Shown: in pieces, positions 18,917 through 28,484 of the stretch
Position numbering within the stretch: the stretch's first letter is position 1
Layout of the letters: every line of letters starts with the position of its first letter
Assembly: GCA_049890095.1 (NCBI GenBank)
Contig: JBMHCD010000004.1
Span: 62,001-126,000 of the forward strand
Source of the DNA: JABAYQ01 sp049890095
Lineage (GTDB): Bacteria; Bacteroidota; Bacteroidia; Flavobacteriales; UBA7312
Length of the DNA stretch: 64,000 nucleotides
Direction: 5' to 3'
Notes under the pieces: model-generated
The model's database searches: none
Seen by the model: only the letters and a program-made list of their open reading frames with translations
What the model was told of the DNA's origin: nothing
Position numbers and translations under genes: made by a program

Positions 18917-20677
18917 TTAATGATCTTCTTCACCTTCTTTTAAGGGCTCTACTTGAGAAACAAAGTCTTCGTCTGCTCCTGGCTTACTATAATCATATGC
19001 CCAACGATGAACAGCAGGTATTTCACCAGGCCAATTTCCGTGAATCCTTTCAACTGGCGTTGTCCATTCTAACGTATTTGATCTCCATGGATTTTTAGGA
19101 GCATCCTTTCCTCTATATATACTATAGAAGAAATTAAAGAAGAAAAATATTTGAGCAATTGCACCTAAAATAGCAAAAATAGATACTAACTCATTAATCT
19201 CTATTAGGCCCTCAAACATTGGAAATGCAGTATTAGCATAGTATCTTCTTGGAACTCCAGCCATTCCTATAAAATGCATAGGATAAAATACTCCATAAGC
19301 AGAAATGAAAGTTAGCCAAAAGTGAGCAAAACCTAAATTTTTATTCATCATTTTACCATACATTTTTGGAAACCAATGGTAGACACCAGCAAACATTCCA
19401 AAAATTGCAGACAGCCCCATTACAATGTGGAAGTGTGCAACAACAAAATAGGTATCATGTACATTTATATCTAATGCACTATCTCCTAATATTAAGCCTG
19501 TTAAACCACCTGAAATGAAAGTTGATACTAAACCTATCGAAAATAACATAGCAGGTGTAAACTGAATGTTTCCTTTCCATAATGTAGTTAAGTAATTAAA
19601 CACTTTTACAGCAGAAGGAATAGCAATAAGAAGAGTTGTAAATGTAAATACAGAACCTAAAAATGGATTCATACCTGTCATAAACATATGGTGCCCCCAT
19701 ACAATAAAAGAGAGGAATCCGATCGCTAAAATGGAACCTACCATAGCTCTATATCCAAAAATAGGCTTACGTGCATTTGTTGCTACTACTTCTGATGTAA
19801 TTCCTAGAGCTGGTAATAACACAATATAAACCTCTGGATGTCCTAAGAACCAAAATAAGTGTTGAAATAAAACAGGAGATCCACCAGTTTGTGTTAAAAT
19901 CTCACCTTGAATCATTATATCGGAAAGATAAAAAGCTGTACCAAAACCTCTATCAAATACCAAAAGTAAAACTGCTGATAGAAGAACAGGGAAAGATAAA
20001 ACACCCAAAATAGCTGTCGTTAAAAAAGCCCACATTGTTAATGGCATTCTTGTCATCGACATTCCCTTAGTACGTAAATTTAAGATAGTTACTATATAAT
20101 TTAGACCACCAAGCAATGATGAAACAACAAATAATGTCATACTCACCAACCAAAGGGTCATACCTAAACCTGATCCAGGCATAGCTTGTGGTAAAGCACT
20201 CAATGGAGGATAAATCGTCCATCCTGCTGCTGCTGGACCTGACTGCACAAAAAGAGAACATATCATCACAACAGATGACAAGAAAAAGAACCAATAAGAC
20301 AACATGTTAAGAAAGCCGGAAGCCATATCTCTGGCACCTATCTGTAATGGAATTAAAAGGTTAAAAAAAGTTCCACTCAAACCTCCTGTTAAAACAAAAA
20401 ATACCATTATTGTACCATGAATAGTAACCAATGCTAAATACATATTGGGATCAAGAACACCATCCGGTGCCCATTTACCCAAAAACATTTCTAAAATCGG
20501 ATATCCTTCGCTTGGCCAAGCCAATTGCAAACGGAAAAATATTGACATCATGATAGCTATAACTCCCATTACCATTGCGGTAATCAAAAATTGCTTAGCA
20601 ATCATTTTATGATCTTGAGAGAAAATATATTTTGTTATAAAATTTTCTTCGTGATGGTGTTCTTCGTGATTTGACAT
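18917..20677 (-). CDS. ctaD: Cytochrome c oxidase subunit I
   Basis: This 586-residue haem-copper oxidase catalytic subunit is an inner-membrane protein with about 12-14 helices. Conserved sites: GHPEVYIVLLP (the CuB histidine and its cross-linked tyrosine), WGHHMFMTGM (CuB histidines), HDTYFVVAHFHIVMG (K-channel region and haem histidines). Both N- and C-termini are His/Glu-rich (MSNHEEHHHEENF; KEGEEDH). It is last in an eight-gene operon behind alternative complex III and cox2, with the operon terminator immediately downstream. Subunits III and IV are not in the window. Confidence 0.97.
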   Translation of the reverse strand: MSNHEEHHHEENFITKYIFSQDHKMIAKQFLITAMVMGVIAIMMSIFFRLQLAWPSEGYPILEMFLGKWAPDGVLDPNMYLALVTIHGTIMVFFVLTGGLSGTFFNLLIPLQIGARDMASGFLNMLSYWFFFLSSVVMICSLFVQSGPAAAGWTIYPPLSALPQAMPGSGLGMTLWLVSMTLFVVSSLLGGLNYIVTILNLRTKGMSMTRMPLTMWAFLTTAILGVLSFPVLLSAVLLLVFDRGFGTAFYLSDIMIQGEILTQTGGSPVLFQHLFWFLGHPEVYIVLLPALGITSEVVATNARKPIFGYRAMVGSILAIGFLSFIVWGHHMFMTGMNPFLGSVFTFTTLLIAIPSAVKVFNYLTTLWKGNIQFTPAMLFSIGLVSTFISGGLTGLILGDSALDINVHDTYFVVAHFHIVMGLSAIFGMFAGVYHWFPKMYGKMMNKNLGFAHFWLTFISAYGVFYPMHFIGMAGVPRRYYANTAFPMFEGLIEINELVSIFAILGAIAQIFFFFNFFYSIYRGKDAPKNPWRSNTLEWTTPVERIHGNWPGEIPAVHRWAYDYSKPGADEDFVSQVEPLKEGEEDH

Positions 20678-20703
20678 AATTTCAAACTAAAAATTAAACT
20701 AAA

Positions 20704-21735
20704 TTATTGAGCACTAACTAATGACTGAAAAGTTTGTTGTTCGGCCAACCAAGCATTATACTTTTCTTCAGATTCTACTATTACTTTTATCTGCATGTTA
20801 TAGTGAGCAGATCCACATATTTTATTGCATAAAAGAACGTAGTCAAACTCTACTGGCTCTTCACCTTTTTTTGCTCGTTCACTATTTACCAGTTCCATTC
20901 GCTTAATCATATCTGGCTCAAGCCTAATATCTTCTGTAGTTTTAGTCGGTGTAAATGCAAATTGTGTATTCATTCCAGGAACACAATTCATTTGCACGTT
21001 AAAGTGTGGCATATAAGCGGAATGAATAACATCTTGAGAACGAAACTTCATTAATACCTGTTTATTTACAGGTAGATGAATTTCTCTAACAACTCTATCA
21101 TCATAAGATAAGGAATCGTTGATGTCAACACCTAAAGTATTTACACCTCCAATCAGTGTATAATGTGCTTTTCCTAATTGATTATCTTCTCCTGAATATC
21201 GTGCTGTCCAACCAAATTGTTGAGCGTAAACCTCTACAATTATTGCTCCTTCGGTATCAGGAACCATGGTTTCATTCCATGTTTTTAATCCGTACATAAT
21301 TAAAGCTGTTAGAACTATAGCAGGTACAGACGTCCATAATAACTCAAGTTTATTGTTGTGAGTTTGGAATAATGCTTTATTTCCTTCTCTTCCTCTGTAT
21401 TTATATGCAAATACAAATAATAAAGTTTGAGTGACGAAAAACGTAAATAAGATTAAGTAACCCGTTACGTCCCAAAGTTGTTTAATACCTTGACCATGCA
21501 AACTTGCAGCTTCAGGCAAAATTAAATGCCCCCATAATTTAAATGAATATCCAACAAAAGCTGTAAAACCAAGACCAACTATCAACAAGGCTATAGCATT
21601 GTATTTATTGTCTTGATCACTTACAGGTTTATCAGAAGGTTTGTTTAACTTAGAAGCAATTTCAAAAATTCTAACAATCTGTACTATTCCGATTATTGTT
21701 AATGCTGCAATTAAAAAGCTTAAAAAGGTTGTCAT
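20704..21735 (-). CDS. ctaC: Cytochrome c oxidase subunit II
   Basis: This 343-residue subunit carries the CuA centre that accepts electrons from cytochrome c. An N-terminal membrane helix (about residues 2-22) is followed by further helices near residues 50-70 and 90-110, which is longer than classical subunit II. The periplasmic cupredoxin domain has QFGWTARYSG, HSAYMPHFNVQMNCVPGM and the CuA ligand set CNKICGSAHYNM near residue 305. It sits between actF and cox1, with a 26-base gap to cox1. Confidence 0.96.
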   Translation of the reverse strand: MTTFLSFLIAALTIIGIVQIVRIFEIASKLNKPSDKPVSDQDNKYNAIALLIVGLGFTAFVGYSFKLWGHLILPEAASLHGQGIKQLWDVTGYLILFTFFVTQTLLFVFAYKYRGREGNKALFQTHNNKLELLWTSVPAIVLTALIMYGLKTWNETMVPDTEGAIIVEVYAQQFGWTARYSGEDNQLGKAHYTLIGGVNTLGVDINDSLSYDDRVVREIHLPVNKQVLMKFRSQDVIHSAYMPHFNVQMNCVPGMNTQFAFTPTKTTEDIRLEPDMIKRMELVNSERAKKGEEPVEFDYVLLCNKICGSAHYNMQIKVIVESEEKYNAWLAEQQTFQSLVSAQ

Positions 21736-21772
21736 ATATGCCTCGTTTTATTATAACTTATTAAAAATTCTA

Positions 21773-22951
21773 TTAAATATGATGGTGTTTAGTTTCATCA
21801 GCATAAGGATGATTTTCTACAAATAACGGTGCTTTTGTTAGTGCTTTATGTACTATCATTAAAAATAGTCCCAAAAAGCCCAAGAACATTCCAATTTCTA
21901 CAAATCCAATTTGCCAGTGATCTTTCAAAGTACCAGGTGCTATCATTAAAAACACGTTGAACCAATGACCAATTAGAACGAAAATACCCACTGTAAAAAT
22001 ATAATTATAGTTTCTTTTACCGTCTCTACTCATTAATATCAGAAGAGGAAAAATAAAGTTGATAACAGAAGTTGCCCAAAACAAGAAGTTATAATAATCC
22101 CATCTTGCCATATAATAAGTTACTTCCTCTGGAATATTAGAGTACCAAATAAGCATAAACTGTGAAAACCACATATATGTCCACAATACACTGAAAGAAA
22201 ATATCCATTTTCCTAAATCGTGAATATGATTTTCATTTACATATTCGAGATATCCCTTTCTTTTAAGAAAAATAGCAAGTAATGCAATCATGGTAAAGCC
22301 AGTTACTCCCATACTAGAGAAAACAAACCAACCAAAAAGTGTACTAAACCAGTGTGTATCAATAGACATAATCCAATCCCAAGCCATCATAGAAGAAGTA
22401 TAGCCAAAGAAGACAATAAATATTGCTGAAATAGTAATACTTTTTTTGTGATTGCTTAGACCTCCCTCTTTGTCTTCTTTTCGAGAAAGAGCAATTAATC
22501 TTTTAGAAGCATACCACCAACCTAAGATATATAATACTGCTCTTGCAAAGAAAAACGGAACGTTAAGATAAGCCTCTTTTCCAGCAATAATAGCATCATA
22601 ATTTTCAGCGGCTGGATCCATAATTCCTGTTTCCATCCAGTGCCAAATATGATTCATATGCATTGCTCCGGCTATAATGATTATTAAAATAACGATACCT
22701 CCTGTAAGAAAATAGGAAGTAATTCCTTCAGCAATTCGTTTTAAAGAAATTGCCCATGCCGCCTCAGAAACATATTGCAATGCAACAAAAAATATTGCAA
22801 ATGCCGAAATTGCTAGAAAATAATAATTATTGATAAATAAACTAACCCAAGATCTATGAGGGTCATTTAAGAATCCAAAAATCAACGCTAAAGCTCCTAT
22901 AAACATTAAAGCGTATGAAATTAATTTTGTGTTTTTAGCTACTGTATACAT
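21773..22951 (-). CDS. actF: Alternative complex III subunit ActF (quinol:cytochrome c oxidoreductase)
   Basis: This 392-residue integral membrane protein has about ten hydrophobic helices and resembles the C-terminal membrane parts of ActC. Recognisable segments: MNHIWHWMETGIMDPA, FGYTSSMMAWDWIMSIDTHWFSTLFGW (about 185-212) and a His-rich tail (YADETKHHHI). ActF belongs to the membrane core of the cytochrome bc1-independent quinol oxidase found in Bacteroidota. It is adjacent to actE (17-base gap) and cox2. Confidence 0.95.
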   Translation of the reverse strand: MYTVAKNTKLISYALMFIGALALIFGFLNDPHRSWVSLFINNYYFLAISAFAIFFVALQYVSEAAWAISLKRIAEGITSYFLTGGIVILIIIIAGAMHMNHIWHWMETGIMDPAAENYDAIIAGKEAYLNVPFFFARAVLYILGWWYASKRLIALSRKEDKEGGLSNHKKSITISAIFIVFFGYTSSMMAWDWIMSIDTHWFSTLFGWFVFSSMGVTGFTMIALLAIFLKRKGYLEYVNENHIHDLGKWIFSFSVLWTYMWFSQFMLIWYSNIPEEVTYYMARWDYYNFLFWATSVINFIFPLLILMSRDGKRNYNYIFTVGIFVLIGHWFNVFLMIAPGTLKDHWQIGFVEIGMFLGFLGLFLMIVHKALTKAPLFVENHPYADETKHHHI

Positions 22952-22967
22952 AACAGTTCAATTTGTC

Positions 22968-23564
22968 TTAGTTATTTTCTCCTTTTTGTAATTCCTGAAC
23001 GTACATTGTTATCAACCATCGTTCGTCGTTTGTAAGCTGAGAGTTATGTGGTCCCATTGCATTCAAACCATAATAAATAGCATGATAAATATTACCCGCT
23101 TTTAAATCTTTCATTGTCCCTCCTGTTCGTCTAATCATTAACTCATCTGCATAGCTAGGAATTGCTGAATAAACAGGATGATTAATACTACCTTTTCCAT
23201 CTCCGTTTTCCCCATGACAATGAGAACAAAACATTGCATATAACTTTTTTCCTTTTTCTAAATTATCATCCGTTTTATCTAAAGGGTTGTTTAATTCTTT
23301 ACCTGCTTTTAGGTACTCTTCTGTAGAACCTCCATATTCGAAAGGTACAAATCCTCTAGCAATCGTACCCTGAACTGGAATACGAGCATTTAAACTATCC
23401 TCAAAAAAAGTATTGGAAGCATAAATTTCTAGAGATGGTGAACGGTACATATCAGGCATAAATTCATAACCCGGTTTAGTATCATCTTTCACACATGATG
23501 TAAGTATGCTTACTACTAATAAGAGTAAGGCTACTGAAGTTATATTATTTATTTTTTTTGTCAT
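22968..23564 (-). CDS. actE: Alternative complex III subunit ActE, monohaem cytochrome c lipoprotein
   Basis: This 198-residue protein has a lipoprotein signal peptide with lipobox ILTSC (C24). One haem c site, CSHCH, lies in MFCSHCHGENGDGKG (about residue 113), with a likely axial methionine in AMGPHNSQL. It is the terminal electron carrier of the complex towards the oxidase. Its ATG overlaps the last base of actD, indicating tight coupling. Confidence 0.95.
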   Translation of the reverse strand: MTKKINNITSVALLLLVVSILTSCVKDDTKPGYEFMPDMYRSPSLEIYASNTFFEDSLNARIPVQGTIARGFVPFEYGGSTEEYLKAGKELNNPLDKTDDNLEKGKKLYAMFCSHCHGENGDGKGSINHPVYSAIPSYADELMIRRTGGTMKDLKAGNIYHAIYYGLNAMGPHNSQLTNDERWLITMYVQELQKGENN

Positions 23565-24085
23565 TAGTCAATATCTTTAACAGTTATTTCAGAAGCTCCG
23601 GTTTCCTTCAATATAGCCGAAATTGCCTTTTCATCGTTAGTTTCTATTTCCATCAAAAATTTATCATCTGTAGTCCTCACATCGGGATTTGATGCTTTTT
23701 GCCCTGGGAATAATTTGCTTCTAAAAAAATAGGTTATTACCATTAGATGAGCCGCAAATAGAACTGTCATTTCAAAAATGATTGGAACAAAAGCAGGCAT
23801 ATTAAGATAATAAGCAAAGCTTGGTTTACCACCAATATTTTGAGGCCAATCTAATATCATTATATAATAAGTCATTGAAATTGCAGCTATACAACCAATT
23901 ACTCCAAATATAAATGCGGCAATTGCAAGGCGTGTTCTTTCTAGACCTAAAGCATGATCTAAACCATGAACTGGAAAAGGAGTATAAACTTCTTTAATCG
24001 AAATTTCTTTCTCACGAACCTGCTTAACGCTGTCTAAAAGAACTTCCTCGTCGTCAAAAATCCCATATATTATTTTAGTATTCAT
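23564..24085 (-). CDS. actD: Alternative complex III subunit ActD (DUF3341)
   Basis: This 173-residue protein starts with a cytoplasmic ferredoxin-like domain (YGIFDDEEVLLDSVKQVREKEI), followed by two membrane helices (about residues 57-80 and 100-123) separated by DWPQNIGGKPSFAY, then a charged C-terminal segment. This is the normal layout of DUF3341 proteins. It sits 5 bases after actC and overlaps actE. Confidence 0.95.
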   Translation of the reverse strand: MNTKIIYGIFDDEEVLLDSVKQVREKEISIKEVYTPFPVHGLDHALGLERTRLAIAAFIFGVIGCIAAISMTYYIMILDWPQNIGGKPSFAYYLNMPAFVPIIFEMTVLFAAHLMVITYFFRSKLFPGQKASNPDVRTTDDKFLMEIETNDEKAISAILKETGASEITVKDID

Positions 24086-24090
24086 CTCTA

Positions 24091-25464
24091 TTACTTTTTA
24101 TATTGTTCACTAGATGATTTAACAATTGTTTTTAATTCTGCTTGAGCAATAACTGGGAATGTTCTTGAATAAAGTAAAAACAACACAAAAAAGAACCCAA
24201 TAGAACCTACAAATATTCCGATATCTACAAATGTTGGTGAGAACATACTCCAGCTTGATGGAAGGTAATCTCTGTGTAAAGAAGTTACAATAATTACAAA
24301 TCGCTCAAACCACATACCCACATTTACAAATAATGCCAGAATAAAAGTAAACACAATATTAGTTCTTAATTTTTTGAACCACATTAATTGAGGAGAAATC
24401 ACGTTGCAGGTCATCATACTCCAATAAGCCCACCAGTAAGGTCCAGTTGCTCTATTTAAAAATGCATATTGTTCAAATTCAACTCCAGAATACCATGCCA
24501 TAAATAATTCGGTCAAATAAGCTATACCTACCAAATTACCCGTAAGCATAATGATTATATTCATATACTCTACATGTTTTACCGTAATATATGCCTCCAG
24601 ACTTACAACTTTTCTCATTACTAAAAGTAGTGTTTGAACCATAGCGAAACCAGAAAAAACAGCACCGGCAACGAAATAAGGAGGGAAAATTGTGGTATGC
24701 CAACCAGGAATAACTGAAGTTGCAAAGTCAAAAGATACAATAGAATGTACAGAAAATACTAGAGGAGTAGCTAATCCTGCAAGAACAAGTGATACCTCTT
24801 CAAATCTTTGCCAATCCTTTGCTCTTCCACTCCATCCAAATGATAAAGTATCATACACCTTCTGTCGTAAAGGCCAAACCTTTTTATTGATTCGATCACG
24901 AATCATTGCAAAATCTGGAATCAGTCCTACATACCAGAAGACAAAAGAAACAGAAAAATAAGTTGAAATTGCAAAAACATCCCAAAGTAAAGGAGAGTTA
25001 AAGTTAACCCAAAGTGAACCAAAATTATTAGGAATAGGAAAAACAAAATATCCTAGCCATGGTCTACCCATATGGATTAAAGGGAACATTGCAGCTTGCA
25101 CAACAGCAAAAATTGTCATTGCTTCTGCAGACCTGTTAATTGATAATCTCCACTTTTGTCTGAATAACAATAATACTGCTGAAATTAGTGTTCCTGCATG
25201 ACCTATTCCTACCCACCAAACAAAATTGGTTATATCCCAAGCCCATCCAATAGTTTTATTTAATCCCCAAACGCCTATACCAGTTCCTATAGTATAACCT
25301 ACGGATAATATCCACCAAATAAACAGAACTACTGATATTCCGAAGACTGTCCACCATAATTTTCCGGCTTTAGCTTCAACAGGTTTTGCAACATCAACAG
25401 TGATATCATGATAACTTTTTTCGCCTAAAATAAGTGGCTCTCTAATTGGACTTTCCTTTTGCAT
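24091..25464 (-). CDS. actC: Alternative complex III subunit ActC (NrfD/PsrC-like)
   Basis: This 457-residue membrane protein of the NrfD family has about ten helices and binds quinol at the periplasmic side together with ActB. Typical segments are NFVWWVGIGHAGTLISAVLLL (about residues 81-101), PLIHMGRPWLGYF, and HSIVSFDFATSVIPGWHTTIFPPYFVAGAVFSG (about 225-257). It is placed 11 bases after actB and 5 before actD in the standard act order. Confidence 0.96.
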   Translation of the reverse strand: MQKESPIREPLILGEKSYHDITVDVAKPVEAKAGKLWWTVFGISVVLFIWWILSVGYTIGTGIGVWGLNKTIGWAWDITNFVWWVGIGHAGTLISAVLLLFRQKWRLSINRSAEAMTIFAVVQAAMFPLIHMGRPWLGYFVFPIPNNFGSLWVNFNSPLLWDVFAISTYFSVSFVFWYVGLIPDFAMIRDRINKKVWPLRQKVYDTLSFGWSGRAKDWQRFEEVSLVLAGLATPLVFSVHSIVSFDFATSVIPGWHTTIFPPYFVAGAVFSGFAMVQTLLLVMRKVVSLEAYITVKHVEYMNIIIMLTGNLVGIAYLTELFMAWYSGVEFEQYAFLNRATGPYWWAYWSMMTCNVISPQLMWFKKLRTNIVFTFILALFVNVGMWFERFVIIVTSLHRDYLPSSWSMFSPTFVDIGIFVGSIGFFFVLFLLYSRTFPVIAQAELKTIVKSSSEQYKK

Positions 25465-25475
25465 AATTATATCAA

Positions 25476-28460
25476 TTAAGCTTTTGTGTTTCTAATCTTA
25501 GTATGGTAGAATACCGAAGGGGCAGTGTTTAATGCCTCCAACAAATAATATTGTGTCGGTTCTTCCTTTTGCTTTTTTATTTCACTTTCTGTGTCATTCA
25601 CATCACCAAATACTAATGCGTTTGTAGGGCAAACAACAGAACAAGCAGTATGGGTTTCCTCGTCTCGAACTTTTCTACCTTCTCTTTTAGCATCTAGTTT
25701 AAACTTCTGAGTCATTTGAACACACATACTACATTTTTCCATAACTCCTCTTACACGAACAGTAACATCAGGGTTTAATACCATTTTACCCAAATCATCA
25801 TTCATGTTGTAGTCAAATGAATCATTTTCAGCGTAATTAAACCAATTGAATCTACGTACTTTATAAGGACAGTTATTTGCACAGTACCTTGTTCCAACAC
25901 ATCTGTTATATGCCATATGATTTAATCCCTCAGCACTATGAGATGTTGCTGCAACAGGACAAACCGTTTCACAAGGTGCATGGTTACAATGTTGACACAT
26001 TACTGGTTGAAATGCAACAGCTGGGTTTTCAGAAGGAATTTCCATAGCTTTATATTTTGCTATAGTACCAATTTCTTGCTCTTCAGCTACTTGTTCATTC
26101 ATATCACTAGAATAGTATCTGTCTATTCTTAACCAGTGCATATCTCTACTTTTTCTAACTTCTTCTTTTCCTACAACAGGAACGTTATTTTCGGAATGAC
26201 AAGCTACTACACATGAACCACAACCTATACAAGAGGTTAAATCAATAGATAAATTCCAAAAATGACCTGTTTCATGGTCATGTTCTTTCCATAACGTAAC
26301 CTGATCAGCAGGTAAATCTCCTTTGTGAGTTGCAAAAGTTTCATCATGATTACCTGCTTTAGGATCCTTAATAAAATCAGCAAGAGTAGTTTCTTTGATC
26401 AAATCTCTACCCATCATGGTATGAGAAAGTTGAACGGAAGCAAATTCATATTCACCCTCTACTTTCTCAATAGAAACATTATCAAAAGAATATTTACCAT
26501 CTTTAGCAAATACATATGCATTAACACCTAAATTAGAACCTACTTTTCCAGCACTCGTACGACCATATCCTAGAGCTAAGCCTAAAGAATTTCTTGCTTG
26601 CCCTGGCTGAATTAAAACTGGTACATTGTTTAGAGTAATTCCATCAATAGTAACATTTACTATATCTCCATTTAAAGCTCCATTGGATACGTTCCAATTT
26701 TTTAAACCTAACTCTCTTGCTGTTACCGCAGAAACAGTTAAGTAATTATCCCAACATGCTCGAGTAACTGGATCAGGCAATTCTTGTAGCCATGGATTAT
26801 TGGATGAATTTTGACCATCTCCTATAGAAATTGACTGATATAAAGATAATTCTAACCCTTTAGCTTCTTTTACTATAGACTTAACGTTAGCTTTAAAACT
26901 TGTAACTGATGGAGAAGAATTTTTCATATTGAAAGTACCATCATGAATTGCTTTATTCCACGATAATTTTGTTCTCCAATAAGATTTTAGGTAAGTATAA
27001 TAATCTTCAGTATCATTATTCCATACTAACAACGAATCTTGTACTTGTCTGCTATCAAATAATGGTTGGATAGTTGGCTGCGTAAATGTAACTTCATTAT
27101 GCTTTGGCATATTATCCCCCCAAGATTCTAAATAATGTCTATCAGGACATATATAATCCATTAATTTAGCTGTCTCATCCACATATGTCGATGTAGAAAC
27201 CTTTAAATCAACTTTTGATAATCCTTTAACAAAATCTTCAGAATTTGACAAAGTGTAAACGGGATTCACTCCAGAAATGATTAGTGTAGAAATTTTACCC
27301 TCATTCATTTCCTGAATTAAATTTGCCATTGCCTTATCATCTCCTGCTTTTAAATAAAATGGATTTGAAATATCTATCGTTTTGCTGTAATTAGACAATT
27401 TTTGATTAATAGCATTAATCATAATTTGAACATCCGTATCGTTTACATCGCAAACTACTAATGACTTTCCTTTAGATTGGATAAGATCATTGTAGACATC
27501 CTTCAATAATGGATTGATTTGTCCACTTCCATCAAGAGCTTCGTATAAATTTTGAATAAGCTCTAATTTCTGACTAGGCTTAACAGGAATTCTTACATCA
27601 GCATTTGACCCAGATAAAGATAAATTAGATTCAATCTGATAATGACGAGACATTTTTCCAGACTTTGGATTTCTATTTTTAATATACTGTTCTTTAGCAC
27701 CCAAGTTTAACCATGAACCAAGAAAATCAGCTCCAAATGAGACTATTACATCTGATTTATCAAAACGATAAGTTGGAATAGCTCTTAAACCAAAACTCTT
27801 TTGATTAGCATTAAGCATTCCATTATATGAGATAGTATCAAACTGTATATGTTCAGCGTCGTATTTTGAAGTAAATTTCTGAATAATATTTTTTGTAGTA
27901 GGACTAATTATTGTATTGGTTAGATATACTATTTTACCAACACTTGCATTTAAGCCATCAATAATATCTTTATCAACTACATTCCAACTTGAATCAACGC
28001 CATTCTTTTGTGGTCCTTTGAGCCTATTTGAATCGTATAAAGAAAGAACTGAAGATATTACTCTAGAATTAGGATAATACGAAGATAATTTATTAGGCTT
28101 AATGAAAATTGGCCTTCCCTCTCTCGTTTTAACTAATACATTTGCAAAATCGTATCCATCATAGAACGTTGAAGCATACCAATTTGCAACACCAGGAATA
28201 ATTTCCTCAGGTTTCACCACATATGGTATAGATTTTACAATAGGCGTTTCGCAGGCAGCTAATGTGGCTGCAGCAGTACTAAAACCTAGAAATTTTAAAA
28301 AATCTCTTCTACTAGTTGAAGATTTAGATAAACTCTCTTCATCTCCTAAAAAATCATCAACAGGTATTTCTTCAGAAAACTCATTTTGTTTGAGATTTTC
28401 AACTAAAGGATCATTATTTAATTCTGCTAATCCTTTCCAATATTTTTTTGCCTTAGTCAT
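25476..28460 (-). CDS. actB: Alternative complex III subunit ActB, iron-sulfur molybdopterin-like protein
   Basis: This 994-residue protein has a twin-arginine-like signal (SRRDFLKFLGFSTAAATLAAC, about residues 49-69) preceded by a cytoplasmic MTKAKKYWKGLAEL segment. The first about 700 residues have the fold of molybdopterin oxidoreductases; members of this family lack the cofactor. The C-terminal part is a four-cluster ferredoxin: CIGCGSCVVAC, CQHCNHAPCETVCPVAA, CVGTRYCANNCPYKVRRFNW and CSMCVQM...CSVVCPTNAL. It carries electrons between ActC and the haem subunits. A 24-base gap separates it from actA. Confidence 0.96.
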   Translation of the reverse strand: MTKAKKYWKGLAELNNDPLVENLKQNEFSEEIPVDDFLGDEESLSKSSTSRRDFLKFLGFSTAAATLAACETPIVKSIPYVVKPEEIIPGVANWYASTFYDGYDFANVLVKTREGRPIFIKPNKLSSYYPNSRVISSVLSLYDSNRLKGPQKNGVDSSWNVVDKDIIDGLNASVGKIVYLTNTIISPTTKNIIQKFTSKYDAEHIQFDTISYNGMLNANQKSFGLRAIPTYRFDKSDVIVSFGADFLGSWLNLGAKEQYIKNRNPKSGKMSRHYQIESNLSLSGSNADVRIPVKPSQKLELIQNLYEALDGSGQINPLLKDVYNDLIQSKGKSLVVCDVNDTDVQIMINAINQKLSNYSKTIDISNPFYLKAGDDKAMANLIQEMNEGKISTLIISGVNPVYTLSNSEDFVKGLSKVDLKVSTSTYVDETAKLMDYICPDRHYLESWGDNMPKHNEVTFTQPTIQPLFDSRQVQDSLLVWNNDTEDYYTYLKSYWRTKLSWNKAIHDGTFNMKNSSPSVTSFKANVKSIVKEAKGLELSLYQSISIGDGQNSSNNPWLQELPDPVTRACWDNYLTVSAVTARELGLKNWNVSNGALNGDIVNVTIDGITLNNVPVLIQPGQARNSLGLALGYGRTSAGKVGSNLGVNAYVFAKDGKYSFDNVSIEKVEGEYEFASVQLSHTMMGRDLIKETTLADFIKDPKAGNHDETFATHKGDLPADQVTLWKEHDHETGHFWNLSIDLTSCIGCGSCVVACHSENNVPVVGKEEVRKSRDMHWLRIDRYYSSDMNEQVAEEQEIGTIAKYKAMEIPSENPAVAFQPVMCQHCNHAPCETVCPVAATSHSAEGLNHMAYNRCVGTRYCANNCPYKVRRFNWFNYAENDSFDYNMNDDLGKMVLNPDVTVRVRGVMEKCSMCVQMTQKFKLDAKREGRKVRDEETHTACSVVCPTNALVFGDVNDTESEIKKQKEEPTQYYLLEALNTAPSVFYHTKIRNTKA

Positions 28461-28484
28461 TTTTTTCCTAATTAAATTCTAAGT

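Noticed and set aside
20067..20294. Frame of 75 codons inside cox1
   Set aside because: Same-strand shadow of the cytochrome oxidase gene with no independent support.
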